Assembly: GCF_030272615.1 (NCBI RefSeq)
Contig: NC_081412.1
Span: 540,968,335 to 541,032,334 of the forward strand
Source of the DNA: Cryptomeria japonica
Taxonomy: Eukaryota > Streptophyta > Pinopsida > Cupressales > Cupressaceae
Length of the DNA stretch: 64,000 nucleotides
Direction of reading: 5' to 3'
Part shown: positions 43,746 to 56,637 of the stretch, in pieces
How the letters are laid out: each line of letters starts with the position of its first letter
Numbering within the stretch: position 1 is the first letter of the stretch
Notes under the pieces: generated by a model
Database searches by the model: none
What the model was told of the DNA's origin: nothing
Seen by the model: the letters and a program-made list of their open reading frames with translations, nothing else
Position numbers and translations under genes: made by a program

Positions 43746-45287
43746 TGATGAATCAATGATGAACAGTTAGTACCAAACCGGTACTGAGAGGGGGGGGGGG
43801 TGAATCAATACTGATAAAAAACACTTTCCTTGAACTGGTTTAACTAAGAACCCTACTCTTTGACTGGCAAGCAATAACATCAGTCTAAACTAGATTACTA
43901 CCAGTTAAGCACAGTGAAAGACATAAACTGGTAACTCAGCTTTTCACACAATCTAACATCTTATATCCACATCACCTATATGCATACACTAATAATACTT
44001 CAACTGAAATGTAAATACTTACTGGTTCAACATGATTTACCGCTTAATCAGAAAATAACAAAGCATCATATGAAAAGCATCACACATAACACACATATTT
44101 TTCATGTGGAAACCCAACTGGGAAAAACCACGGTTGGGATGAATACCCACAAGCTATTCTCTGAACCCTTTTGAAGTCCGCTCTGTTAGGAGCCTAGTCT
44201 GGTTAAAGACTTTACAATAGGCTCTGTTAGGAACTGATCCTGCTAGGGATCACCTGGTTAAGGGATGGCTAACATACCCGGTTAAAGGTTAAACCCGGTT
44301 AAAAGTTACCTTGTTAGAGGATTTTTAGAACTAAATGATTTTGAGTCACCCTATTAAAGGATTTACAGCAAGCCGGTTAAGGCTACCCTGTTAAGGGATT
44401 TTCCAATTGTTGAAGTGGTTAGAGGTCAACAAGTATTACAATGATTTGGTAACAACACTAAATGCCAATGCAGATCTACTTCAGTTCCTTCCTTCTGCAC
44501 TCACTCTGCAGGTATCTATTCTCATATCTGGTCTGGCAAGAATCATGTCTCTTTGCACTTAGATACCCACACAACATTTGCCAACAAACTCAACATGAAA
44601 AAAAACATCGACCTTATAGGAAACAAATAGGTCAATAGCATAAACCCTAAACCCTAAACATTTAGGTTGAGCAATTCAGTCGGTTCAATCCTGACCATTG
44701 AACACTTTTCTTTGAATACAACGGTCTTGAACAGATCTCAATATGTTCTCCATCATTCGCTCTTCACTGCATCTTGGAGGTTGATAACCCATCATGCATT
44801 CTCCACCTTTTACAGAAACTTCGCACATTCCCGAGGTAGATAAGATCAATCTCCTTCATGCAAGATCCTTCACATGCATAGAGCTGACGTGGCAACTCAA
44901 TCTGTTCTTCATTACAATGCTAGCACATCACACAATGTCATCAGTTGAATCACATAGGCATAGAACACTTCAACTGGAAACCCTGAGGCTAAGACTACCA
45001 ACCAGTAGTCATACCATATGAAACCTTGATAGAAAACATTCCATATACCAGTTCACATTCCAACATACCGTATCACTTGGACAAATATACTGCTTCACTT
45101 TTTCACATATACTGGTTCACATTTCAACATACCGGTTCACTTGGACAAACATACCGCTTCACTTTTTCACATATACCGGTTCTCTTGCAAGTGCTTACTT
45201 CAATATACCGGTTCACTCTTCATCATATTGACATGAATGACAACATACAATATCATCATGTCAACATACTCTGCACATGTGCCAACA
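43746..45287 (-). repeat. 3' LTR of copia B
   Basis: TGTTGGCAC to TTCATCA on the minus strand, pairing with 49509-51051. It has a G run at 43790-43800 and several ggttcac..aacataccg phrases near 45050-45220. Confidence 0.9.
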
Positions 45288-45400
45288 ATCTCCCCCTTTG
45301 GCATTGATGGCAATATACAAAGATATCTCTGAGCTTCACATCTTCTCACCCAATACTGCAGATATCTTCTCTACTTCACATCTTCTCCCCCTTTGACAAC
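45288..45400 (-). promoter_or_regulatory. Duplicated polypurine tract of copia B
   Basis: AAAGGGGGAGAT abuts the LTR. A second CAAAGGGGGAGAA lies at about 45387-45399. Both are followed, reading toward the interior on the plus strand, by a gcattgatg/acaatgcc phrase as in copia A. Confidence 0.75.
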
Positions 45401-45530
45401 AATGCCAAAGTGGAGGCATAAGCATCTATGTTCTACTATGCTGCTCCCTCTAAGGAGTAGCATCCTTCAACACACCAATCCTGAGAAAAATATATCAATG
45501 TAAGTCCCGACTGATGTGGAGCACACACCT

Positions 45531-47364
45531 TTAGTTTACGTCTTGAAGGGGCAACACCCCTAATTCACCTCTCAAATAGGTAAAGGTAGCCTTCGGTAGA
45601 GGCTTGGTGAATATGTCTGCTAACTGCTCCTTACTGGAAACATGTTCCAATACAACTTCTTTGTTCTGAACCTTTTCCCTTAGGAAATGATATTTAAGCT
45701 CAAAGTGCTTGGTTCTAGAATGTAAAACCGGATTCTTGGAGATGTTAATTGCACTTGTGTTGTCACAAAATATACTTACTGGTTTAGATACAAGAATTTT
45801 GAAGCCATTTAATACATGCTTCATCCAAAATGTCTGGGTGCAGTTCATAAATGCTGCAACATACTCCGCTTCTATTGTAGACTGAGAGACACAACTTTGT
45901 TTCTTACTCATCCATGAGACTAGTCTTCCACCAAGAAAGAATGCACCACCAGTTGTGCTCTTCCGATCATCCACATTACTAGCCCAGTCGGTATCTGTAA
46001 ACACTTTCAGGTTGAAATCATTATTGTATGGATACCATAATCCATAGTCAATAGTTCCCTTCAGATATCTCAAAATCCACTTGACTGCTACCAAGTGGGA
46101 TTCTCTTGGGATTTTCTGGAACCGTGCAGCAATGCCCACTACATGTGCAATGTTTGGCTTGCTATGTACTACATAGTGCAATTTACCAATCATTGATCGG
46201 TATTCTTTCTCATTTACCAACCCCGAGTCATCCTCTTTGGATAATTTATAACCGGTCACCATCGGTGTACCAACCGGTTTGTTGTCTTCCATGCCAAAGG
46301 TCTTCAACACCTCTTTGACATATTTGGACTGAGTGATAAAGATTCCATCTTTCATTTGTTGAATTTGTAGTCCAATGAAGAACTTAATCTCCCTTATAAG
46401 TGACATCTCAAGCTCCTTTTTCATCTCATCTCAAAATCATGACTCATTTTGTCATTTCCTCCAAAGATTATGTCATCAACAAATACCTCACATATCAGAA
46501 TCTGATCTCCTTCTAACTTCAGGTAGATATTATTATCCTCACTTTTTCTCTCAAATCCAATCTTCACAAGATGGGAGTGCAAGCGTTCATACCATGCTCT
46601 AGGTGCCTGCTTTAGTCCATACAAGGCCTTATGTAGCCTACAAACCATGTCACTGTCTTCTGATAGCACAAACCCATCTGGTTGCTCTATATACACCTCC
46701 TCTTCTATTATTCCATTCAAGAATGCAGACTTTACATCCATTTGATATACTTTGAATCCCTTGAATGCTGCATATGCAAGAAGCATACAAACTCCTTCCA
46801 ATCTGGCTACTAGAGCAAAGGTTTCTCCATAGTCTTCTCCTTCTTCTTGGGCATATCCTTTACAAACCAATCTGGCTTTGTTTCTAACCACCGAGCCATC
46901 TTCATTCAGCTTATTTCTAAAAATCCATTTGGTCCCAATGACATTTTTATGCTCCGGTTTGGGTACCAAAGACCATGTACCATTCTTTTCTATTTGGTAA
47001 AGTTCCTCTTCCATTGCCTTGATCCAGTCTTCATCTTTATGTGCCTCTCTAAATGTTTTAGGCTCATATTCAGAGATCATGCAGGAGTTTTCTCTGATCT
47101 TTCTTCTTGTAAGAGTTCCTACATCCTTGTCTCCTATGATCTACTTTGGATCATGATTTAGCTTTACATACCTAGGAATGATCTTAGTTGTTTCCTCTTG
47201 CTTTTCTTCTTCATCCTCATCTTCATCAGCATCAACATCCACTAGTGTAGGAGCACTATTACTAGTGCTTGGCTGTTTTGCAACTGGTTCCCAGAAGGTT
47301 ACTACCGGTTCATCTCTTGCTTGCTCACTATCAGTTTCCTTAGATTTCTCAGAGGTTTAATCGA
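45531..47364 (-). pseudogene. Copia B reverse transcriptase and RNase H
   Basis: 46421-47080 has the reverse transcriptase start ([20 protein letters not shown]), [37 protein letters not shown] and the catalytic [12 protein letters not shown] frameshift at about 46424 moves to the next frame (45531-46424). This completes the domain and holds RNase H (VFTDTDWASNVDDRKSTTGG, CDNTSAINISKN, SSKEQLADIFTKPLP). Apart from that single frameshift the piece is well preserved. An acidic linker to integrase lies at 47180-47364. Confidence 0.92.
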
Positions 47365-48189
47365 CTCTAACATTGATGATTTCAATAATTCTTTGAGTCC
47401 TATTGTTGAAACATTTGAGAGCTTTGCTCTTTGTGGAATATCCTAGGAATATTCTCTCATCACATTTAGCATCAAAATTGCTTTGATCAACATAGTTCTA
47501 GCTACTTCAACCATAGTCCGATTGTTTCTCTCTGCTAGGCCATTCTGCTATGGAGTCTGGGGGGTAGACAGTTGCCTCTTGATGCCATTCTCTTCACAGT
47601 ATTGGTTGAATTCACCAGAAGTGAATTCTCTTCCTTGATCAGTTCTTAAGCACTTAATCCTCTTACTGCTTTCTTTTTCTACAAGTTCTCTGAAGGCTTT
47701 GAACTTTCCAAAAGCTTCAGATTTATCCTTCAAGAATGTGACCCACATCATTTTTGAGCAATCATCAGTAAGAATCATAAAGTACCTATCTCCCTGCACA
47801 CTCCTAGTTTTCATAGGACCACACAACTCATTATGCACATGATCAAGTAAATTGTCTACAATGAAAGGTTTACCTTTGAAGGTTGAGGAAGACATTTTCC
47901 CCAGTTGACACTCTCTGCACAAAGGATTTTCCGGTTTGCTTAGCATAGGAAATCCTATAACTACCTTGATCTTGCTGGCCGTCACAATATTGTCAAAGTT
48001 TACATGGCAGAGTCTCCTCTGCCATATCCAACTATCCTCAAACTTAGCCATAAGACATGTACTGACATTAGCATTTAACTGAAATAGGTTACCTTTGGTC
48101 TGCATACTGGTAGCCATCAGTTCACCATTCTTTCCTTTGATTTTGCACACTCCATTTTTGAATTCTAGAGTGAGTCCATTATCATTCAG
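47365..48189 (-). pseudogene. Copia B integrase, internally deleted
   Basis: 47548-48150 has the GAG-pre-integrase region (RRLCHVNFDNI), the zinc-binding end (CRECQLGKM), and core Asp residues in NELCGPM (Asp of the usual D-LCGP replaced by Glu) and CLRTDQGREF. A TAG breaks the frame after STPQTP; NGLAERNNRTMVEVARTML then follows. At about 47478-47490 the sequence jumps to the far C-terminal part (LGYSTKSKALKCFNN-like), so some 60-70 residues containing FWREAIST..TPYE are missing. Confidence 0.85.
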
Positions 48190-48630
48190 TTAAGCAACAC
48201 TCAAAAGGTTGTACGTTAGACCTTCTACCCAATACACACTGTCAGCACTACTTCTTCCATTAAGAGAGATGGACCCTCTGCCTTTTACCATACATGGTGC
48301 ATCATTACCAAAATGAACCACACCACCATCATACTTTTCCAGAGATAGAAACTTACTCTGGTCACCAGTCATATGGTGAGAACAACCACTGTCAATAATC
48401 CACTCATTGGAATTATCAAAGCGGGAGACAAGAGCCTTCTTGTCTGACACATCTTCCTTGACTGCTACAAACATAATATCTTCATTTTCTTCATCTTCTG
48501 ATTCATCATCAGTGACACCTTCATCAACTGCTACAAAATAGTTTCTCGGGTTTCCTCCTTTTAACTTCTTGAACCTCTCCGGTTTATCCTTGTTGTCACC
48601 ATTAGGGTAGTTTATAGCAATATGTCCTAT
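48190..48630 (-). pseudogene. Copia B protease
   Basis: The frame at 48190-48474 has EWIIDSGCSHHMTGDQSKF with the DSG active site, then GNDAPCMVKGRGSI and VYWVEGLTYNLLSVA. The linker from the zinc knuckle (48475-48630) is acidic, with stops. Confidence 0.88.
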
Positions 48631-49437
48631 CTAGTTACAAGAAAAGCATTTCAAAGGAAGCTTACCTCTGTATTTACCGGTTCCCTTGGGAAGTCTCTTG
48701 GCAACAAGAACTTCAAATTCCATCAGGATCTCCTCATCATCCATTTCTCTACTTTGTCTTGGTTCACCACAGGTACTAGCTTCTTTGCCTTTTCTAGATG
48801 GTGCATCAGATGCTCTGAAGGTTGATTTAGTCTTTTGAATACTGCCATCATAATTATTTAGCTCATAAGCTATTAACTTTGCAATGATGGAGTCCAGGGA
48901 TACCTTTGTCTTTTCTACAAACCTCAACTCCTGAATAACATCAACCCTTATTGCATAGACCGGTAATAAGGATCTCAAAACTTTGCTAACAACAGTGGAA
49001 TCTTCCATTTTACCACCTACACTCTTGATATCTCCAACAACAGTTTTGATTCTTATTCCATATTGTTGAATGGTCTCTCCTTCAACCATTTGCATGTCTT
49101 CAAACTTTCCTCTAAGGCTTTCTTCCTTAGCTTGTTTCACATGCTCATCACTGCCATAGATATTCTCAAGGGCATCCCATACTTCTTTGGGATTCTCTTT
49201 GTCCTGAACATCAATAAACTCAATGTCAAATAAACTACTAATTAGGGCTTCCATGATTTACCCATTCTCCTGAATCTCTCTCTTTTGATCATCAGTGAGA
49301 GTTCTGGTAGGGATAACATAAGCATTCTCAACATAGCTCCAATGTTGAGCACCCATGCTTCTGATGTATATCTTCATTCTATCCTTCCATATTTTAAAGT
49401 TGTCTCTGTTGAACTTTGGACCTTCCCTCTTCATCAT
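48631..49437 (-). pseudogene. Copia B gag
   Basis: ATG at 49437 gives MMKREGPKFNRDNFKIWKD. One TAA at about 49258 interrupts it. The frame from 49254 continues (KEVWDALENIYGSDEHVKQA, ETIQQYGIRIKTVVGDIKSV, LRSLLPVYAIRVDVIQELRF), a full UBN2-type gag, then PLKCFSCN, the first half of a zinc knuckle that ends at a stop. It is the best preserved gag in the window. Confidence 0.9.
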
Positions 49438-49495
49438 TAGAGTATGATATTTTCCTGAAGCGGTTAAGATTAAAACACAGAGGACCTGGAGGATT

Positions 49496-49506
49496 CTCTG
49501 ATACCA
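49496..49506 (-). promoter_or_regulatory. Primer-binding site of copia B
   Basis: The minus strand reads TGGTATCAGAG, unchanged iMet type, two bases from the LTR. Confidence 0.92.
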
Positions 49507-49508
49507 AT

Positions 49509-51051
49509 TGATGAATCAATGATGAACAGTTAGTACCAAACCAGTACTAAGAGGGGGGGGGTGAATTATTATTGATAAAAAACACTTTTCCTTGAACCAG
49601 TTTGACTGATAACCCTGCTCTTTGACTGGCAAGCAATAACATCGGTCTAAACCAGATTACTACCGGTTAAGCACAGTGAAAGACATAAACCGATAACTCA
49701 TCTTTTAACACAATCTAACATCTTATATCCACTTCACCTATATGCATACACTAGTAATACTTCAACTAAAATGTAAAGACTTATTGGTTCAACATGCTTT
49801 ACCGCTTAATCAAAAAATAACAAAGCATCATATGAAAAGAATCACACATAACACACATATTTTTCACATGGAAACCCAACTGGGAAAAACCACGGCGGGG
49901 ATGAATCCCCACAAGCTATTCTTTGAACCCTTTTGAAGTTCATTTTGTTAGGAGCCTAGACCGGTTAAAGACTTTACAATAGGTTCTATTAGGAACTGAT
50001 CCTTCCAGGGATCACCCAGTTAAGGGATGGCTAACATACCCAGTTAAGGGTTAAACCCCATTAAAGGTTACCTTGTTAGAGGATTTTTAGAACTCAATGA
50101 TTTTGAGTCACCCTATTAAAGGATTTACAGCAAGCCAGTTAAGGCTACCCTGTTAAGGGATTTTCCAACTGTTGAAGTAGTTAGAGGTCAACAGGTATTA
50201 CAATGATCTAGTAACAACACTCAATGCCAATACAGATCTGCTTCAGTTCCTTCCTTCTACACTCACACTCTGCAGGTATCTATTCTCATATCCGGTCTAG
50301 CAAGAATCACATATATTTGCACTTAGATACACACACAACATTTGCCAACAACCTCAAGATGAAAAACAACATCGAACTTATAGGAAACAGATAGGTCGGT
50401 AGCATAAACCCTAAACCCTAAACGTTTAGGTTGAGCGATTCAGTTGGTTCAATCCTGACCATTGAACACTTTGCTTTGAATACAACGGTCTTGAACAGAT
50501 CTCAAGACGTTCTCCATCATTCGGTCTTCACTGCATCTTAGAGGCTGATAACCCATCACACGTTCTCCACCGTTTACAGAGACTTCGCACATTCTTGAGG
50601 TAGATAGGATCAATCTCCTTCATGCAAGATCCTTCACACGCATAGAGCTGACGTGGCAACACAATCTTTTCTTCATTACAATGCTAGCATATCACACAAT
50701 GTCATCGGTTGAATCACATAGGCATATAACACTTCAACCGGAAACCCCAAGGCTAAGACTACCAACCGGTAGTCATACCATATAAAACCTTGATACAAAA
50801 CATTCCATATATCGGTTCACATTCCAACATACTGGTTCACTTGGACAAACATACCGCTTCACTTTTTCACATATACCGGTTCACATTTCAACATACCGGT
50901 TCACTTGGACAAACATACCGCTTCACTTTTTCACATATACCGGTTCTCTTGCAAGTGCTTACTTCAATATACCAGTTCACTCTTCATCATATTGACATCA
51001 ATGACAACATACAATATCATCATGTCAACATACTCTGCACATATGCCAACA
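49509..51051 (-). repeat. 5' LTR of copia B
   Basis: 1543 bp, pairing with 43746-45287. A G run at 49553-49561 sits near the LTR 3' end on the coding strand. Confidence 0.9.
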
Positions 51052-51056
51052 TTATA

Positions 51057-53203
51057 AGGCAATTTATCAAGTATATATAGCCACAAGGCTATGATTGTTT
51101 GTTACAATTAAAACCAAAGTAAAAAAAATGATTCATTCTCCCTGAGAGTCAAAGAAGTTATCCCTATAACTGAAAAGCAACTACTAAACAAGAAAAGTGA
51201 CATAATCCGTGATAAACAACTATGTGTTCAAGCTCCGACAGTTGACGCGGCCTCCACCTATTTCTCCTGAGGCGAAGGAGTGCTATGGATATTGCACCAT
51301 TCAAAATGAGTTGTAGAGAAGTTGAGGATAAGATGATAATGGGGAAGACTAATATGAAGTATTCACTACTTCCAGACCTCCTTCTTCTTGCTCACCTGTA
51401 CAAATTTTCCCTTATGTGTCTCGAGATAATCAAAGAAAACAACTAGCATAGATTCAATTCGTGCAATTTTCGAGAAATCTTCTATTATTAAGGATTTTTC
51501 TTCCTGGATTTGTTGAACTCGATCCTTGAAGGCTTGAATCATATTAGCTGAATCTTCTAGTGTCTGCCTACCATCTTTTAGGAGTTTAATATCTATGCAC
51601 TTCATATCTTTCTGCATAATATCAATCAGTTCTTTTAACTCCTTCAAAAGTTTGTTTGATTCTTCATGCCCCTATTCAATAATTGAGTTCCTCCATTTAA
51701 TCTTTTTTTTACATACAAAAAGCACATTGTCATCTAGACCATGCACTGGTTTTTTTGCTAGGAAGTTCATGACTCCATACCTTTGGGTATCTCTCATTTT
51801 TTTCAGCACAACTACCCATTTGCTTTTCTATTTTTCCCAGGCGATTATTTCTGTTTCTAATTCCTTGCCCACAGACTGTGCACTTCCAAATACGTTAATC
51901 AAATCAGAGATCCAGCTTGTACCTTGATGAGAAATTGATTCCAGCCACTCACTAAAGATGTCTGCTACCATTCGATATCTCTGAACCTGTGCAATCAATT
52001 TCTGGTTCATTGGTGACTTTGGATCAAATGACAAAGGTATTTGGGAAAGTGGTTGTGGATTGGGATCTTGTATGGCATTGATGTACTTGTCCATCTGCAT
52101 TATAATCTATTTCATTTTATTTTTATCATTTTCATCCTTCCAAGTCCGAGTTAGAATTCTCTTGGTGGAGGTCTCCAGGTGTGTAGCATCAGTAGCTCAA
52201 GAGGTCACCCCTAAATCAATCTTCTCAATAACAAATTTTTTTTTAGTGATGGTATCAACATCTTTATCCATTGGGGGTCGAGCTATCTCTTCAATCCAAT
52301 GCCTTGTTTGATGATCCACATCTATCATTGCTTCAGTTTTAAGTCTCTTGGACTTTGACGCTCTCCCCAAACATTTACTGACTATATCTTCCATTGGAAT
52401 AGAGATTGAAATTACATTTCTTTTCTTGCTAAGTGAAGTACTTAACCATCTGGGGACATTAGATGTTTCTTTGGGTGGAGGTGATTGCTGGTTAGTGATA
52501 ACAACAACCATGGTGTTTACAAAATCTTAGCTTCTTGAGTTTCCTTTCCCTTGTCAGTAGCACCATCAGTGAGATTGTCTTGCATCTAGGCATCCATCAT
52601 CCCTTGAATTTATTCTTTAGAGTCCAAATCTACTACAAGTGGATTTTTAGGGAATTTCTGACTATTCTTCTTGCTACGGGATCATGTGACACGAATAGGG
52701 GAGGAACTCAAAGAAGATTCTCCTAAGTTTGCAATTTTAATTTTATCGGTCCTCTATTTTTCATTATCTGGAACATTAATAGAAATGTTAGAAGAGGGAA
52801 AAGATACTTGTGAAGTTTCATGATTTTGACCAACTTTTCTAATCTTAGGTGCAAAAATGGGTTGTTGTCCAAAACAATGATCCTTTAGTCATCTTTCAGT
52901 CCATCTAATAACATTGAAGGTTCTAGCTTGAATGTTGTCATCTCCTTTTCTATTCCAATCAAATTATGGAATAGGTTGACCCTGTATCTTCTCATTTAAC
53001 TTGGTATCAACAACTTCTTCACCCTCATCCTCTTGTACGTTAGAGACATTCATAGATAGACCCATCGTCATAATCTGTTGAACTGTGAACCTAGACCACA
53101 ATCTCTTTCTGACTTCAAATTCATCATTATAGTTCTCCTAGTAGTCTTCCAACTAAGGTTCATGACAAAAATCAATATCAACATTCAAGTTTTCTATGGA
53201 AAA
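51057..53203 (-). pseudogene. X1, downstream part: unrecognised protein, mutated
   Basis: Readable pieces on the minus strand, in order, are: near 52980-53120 (FEVRKRLWSRFTVQQIMTMG); 52197-52511 (Ser/Lys-rich, KETSNVPRWLSTSLSKKR); 51828-52100 (MDKYINAIQDPNPQPLSQIP, MVADIFSEWLESISHQGTSW); and 51366-51647, a coiled-coil-like end (DIMQKDMKCIDIKLLKDGRQ, RIESMLVVFFDYLETHKGKF). Stops lie between them. 51057-51365 looks like 3' non-coding sequence. The upstream part is at 60129-61269, with copia C in between. Function unknown; X2 has a similar build (soluble N-terminal part, charged linker, coiled-coil end). Confidence 0.5.
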
Positions 53204-53208
53204 CCTTC

Positions 53209-54674
53209 TGATAGTTCTGATACTAATTGTTAAGTACAGATGCCAAGCTAACAAGATGAGAGGGGGGGGGTGGGTGAATCATACAAACTTAATCTTCAAT
53301 ATATTCAACAGATTCAACCTCGGTAGCTTAAACAGATATATGTAATCAAAACTATAAAACATGCAACCTTAAGAACACATAATCATAACAACACTCATAA
53401 CACCAAATTTAACGTGGAAACCCAAATAGGGAAAAACCACTATGGGATTTCGGACCCACTAAGAAATATACTCTTCTAGAGTATGCCCGGTTAAAAGCAA
53501 ATCCAGTTAAAGATTACAAAAACATTGCTAGATGTGACCTGGTTAAGGGATTTCCCTCAGATCTATTAGGATCTTCACCTTGTTAGAGGTGACCTTGTTA
53601 AAGGGTTTCAAACACTCAATCAAAATGTCACCTTGCTAGAGGATTTACAAATAAGACTGTTAAGTTCACTCGGTTAAGAGATTTTCTGTCACTTACAAAT
53701 AAACAATAGTAATGAGTATGTCTGCAACTTTGCATCTATAAATGCTAAAGCAGATTCTTATTTGCTCAATACAATCTAGTCATAGGACTTATCTTGTCCC
53801 TCTACTAGGTTCCTTACTCTATTATTCAAATAGGTCTTCAAGTTTCTGTGCTTGGTAATCACTATGTAGCATCCCTGTGCTTACACTTGCCCACATACAT
53901 TGTTTATCAATAGTTCCTTATTTATAAACAATTTGCTAACCATTTAATCTCTTTGATCACATTTCCCATGACCAATCATAACCATCAGATCTTCAATCTT
54001 GGCCATGTTCAATGTATCCTTCGATCGGAAAATGTTTTACCTTGCCTTGGAACTTGCATATATTTCTTGGAACTTGTGCTAGGGTATTGCGGTTTAATCT
54101 GAGCTGTAGATCTTCCTGTCGATCTTCCATTGCCATAGATCCTTAACAAACTTCATACATGTTGTATCAATCATTTAATCATAACCAGCTCATTAGCTTC
54201 CATCATTAAATAATGCATGTATACATCCAATGCATTCTGTTATTACTCGGCTGCAATTGGGTAGACATTCCGCCTTCATTAACTGATAGCGATAACCTTA
54301 GGGTTTACTGACTAGGTTCCTTAGGTTTTACCGACTAGGTTCCTTGCTTAGTAACATAGTATAGTATTAACCTTACAAACAATAGCATATGTAGGATATC
54401 AAAACAATCTAAACAACATGATCTCATCATTGTCTAACTTGGTAATAGTTGCCCATTGAATAACTTATTCCTCCCCTTATTCATCACAAACATACTTCTT
54501 AAGATATGGAAACATCCTACTAAATCAGAAAATCAATTTCTTGACATCAATGACAAAATAATATTGTGAAGACAGTAAACATCCTTAATCAGTTATATCC
54601 ATAATTATCAACAACCTTCTCAATATCCTAATTGAAATGCCAACAATCTCTTATTGTTTGTTATAATGCCAACA
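53209..54674 (-). repeat. 3' LTR of copia C
   Basis: TGTTGGCATT to ACTATCA on the minus strand. The first 50 bases on the coding strand contain TGTTGGCATT twice (a second near 54610-54635), a duplicated LTR start also present in the other LTR. Confidence 0.9.
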
Positions 54675-54830
54675 ATCTGCCCCTTTGGTATTGATGGCAA
54701 AACCAATTGATTTGACCTAAAAAATTTGAATTCAGATTGTTGTGATTGTGATTCCTCAGATTGCTGAAATGCTCTCCCCCTGTCATTAGTCTTCTCCCCC
54801 ATACATTAGTCTTCTCCCCCTTTGACAACA
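54675..54830 (-). promoter_or_regulatory. Duplicated polypurine tract of copia C
   Basis: AAAGGGGCAGAT abuts the LTR, and CAAAGGGGGAGAA lies at about 54812-54825. Partial GGGGGAGA copies at about 54775 and 54795 make it up to four. Confidence 0.75.
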
Positions 54831-55050
54831 ATGCCAAAAGAAAACTAATACATAATTTCTTCCTATGTGAAGTAATTCCTTTGTTGTTCGGTATCAACTC
54901 AGTCTCGGTTAGAGCATTTTATCTTCAATTCTTGTTCCCTATTTTTGTTTCCTATGCACCTTTAGAAAACATCCTAAAGTGTGTAAATCAGCATCAACTC
55001 CTAAAAGATATTCTTTAGAGTCATCAAATTGATGCTTTCACCGAGCTCGG

Positions 55051-56637
55051 TCAGTGAGTAGAAGATAGGGGTAGGACCCCTAACTTACTTTTGAGATACT
55101 CAAAAGTGTCCCTTGGCAGTGGCTTGGTGAAAATATCTGCTATTTGTTCCTTTGAACTAACATACTCCAACACCACTTTCTTCTCTTGAGCTTCTTCTCT
55201 AAGATAATGATATTTGATAGAGATGTGCTTTGTCTTAGAGTGCATAACATGATTCTTTGAAATGTTAATGGCACTAGTATTATCATAGAATATAGTTACT
55301 TGCTCGGTAAATTTCTCATTTATACCTTCCAATAGTTGTTTGATCCATGCTATATTGGTACAATTTAATGCTGCAACAACATATTCAGCTTCTGCCATAG
55401 ACTGTGAAATACATCCTTGTTTCTTGCTAAGCCAAGTCACTAGTCTTTCTCCTAAAAAGAAAGCTCCACCACTTGTGCTTTTCCTATCATCTTTGTTGCC
55501 TGCCCAATCAGCATCAGTATAAACTTTTAAATCAAAGTCATTTCCTTTCTGATATAATAAGCCATAATCCTTAGTACCTTTCAAGTATCTAAAAATTCTC
55601 TTGATTGCTATCATGTGTATTTCCTTGGGATCTACAGAAAATCTTGCAACTATACCTACTACATGTGCAATGTCTAGCCTACTATGAACAACATATTTCA
55701 ACTTTCCAATCATAGATCAGTAAAGTGTCTCATCAACAGATGTAGATTCATCATTGTTTGATAGTTTACAGTTGGTAGTCATAGGAGTACTTATTGGTTT
55801 TGAATCCTCCATTCCAAATTTCTTCAAGATTTCCTTTATGTACTTGGATTGAGTAATAAAAATCTCATCTTTCATTAGCAGTATCTGTAGACCTATAAAA
55901 TAATTTATCTCACTGATTAATGACATCTCAAATTCTTTGCTCATTTCATTTCCAAAGTTCTTGCATAAAGAGTCATTTCCACAAAAGATAATATCATCAA
56001 CAAATATGGCTGAGATCAACATTCCATTTTCATCATTCTTCATGTACATATTGTTGTTTTCACTTGTCCTTATAAAACCAATCTTGATTAAATAAGAGTG
56101 CAATCTTTCATACCATGCTCTAGGTGCTTGTTTCAGACCATATAAAGCTTTGTTAAATTTACATACCTGATCTTTATTCTCTCCTTCAACAAATCCTTCA
56201 GGTTGTTAAATAAAAACTTCTTCTTCTAATATACCATTCAGAAATGCAGAGTTGACATCCATTTGATATACTTTGAAATTCTTGTAAGTAGCATATACCA
56301 ATAATGTTCTTACTCCTTCAAGTCTTGCCACAGGTGCAAAAGTCTCACCATAATCAATTCCCTCTTCTTGAGCATAACCTTTGCAAACTAGTCTTTCTTT
56401 ATTTCGAATGACCTCACCTTTTTCATTCAGCTTGTTTCTGAAAATCCACTTTGTACCGATTACATTTTTGTCCTTCGGTCTTGGGACCAGTGTCCATGTG
56501 TCATTCTTCTTGATTTGATCAATCTCTTCTGTCATAACATTTATCCAATCTTCACTATTAAATGCCTCTTTCACTATCCTTGGTTCAAATTCAGATATCA
56601 GACATGTGTTCTGTCTTAGTTTGTTTCTTGTCATCAT
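55051..56637 (-). pseudogene. Copia C reverse transcriptase and RNase H
   Basis: 56206-56637 has [20 protein letters not shown] and VYQMDVNSAFLNGILEEEVF, then a TAA where the usual IEQPEG begins. 55717-56103 has FVDDIIFCGND and IKEILKKFGMEDSKPISTPM. A stop at about 55716 separates 55051-55713, with IGKLKYVVHSRLDIAHVVG, RNase H (VYTDADWAGNKDDRKSTSGG, YDNTSAINISKN with Cys to Tyr before DNTS) and EQIADIFTKPLP. Only a few changes separate it from an open frame. Confidence 0.92.

Larger units (their letters stand above)
43746..51051 (-). mobile_element. Ty1-copia element B
   Basis: It is bounded by TGATGAATC at 43746 and CCAACA at 51051, with perfect target duplication ttata on both sides (43741-43745, 51052-51056). 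LTRs are 1542 and 1543 bp. It carries gag, zinc knuckle, protease, integrase, reverse transcriptase and RNase H on the minus strand. A deletion in integrase and a frameshift in reverse transcriptase disable it. In a sampled stretch the LTRs differ by roughly 8 percent. Confidence 0.92.

Noticed and set aside
44641-44657. Telomere-like aaaccctaaaccctaaac, also at 50404-50420
   Set aside because: Only two to three units, and both lie at the same place in the two LTRs of copia B.
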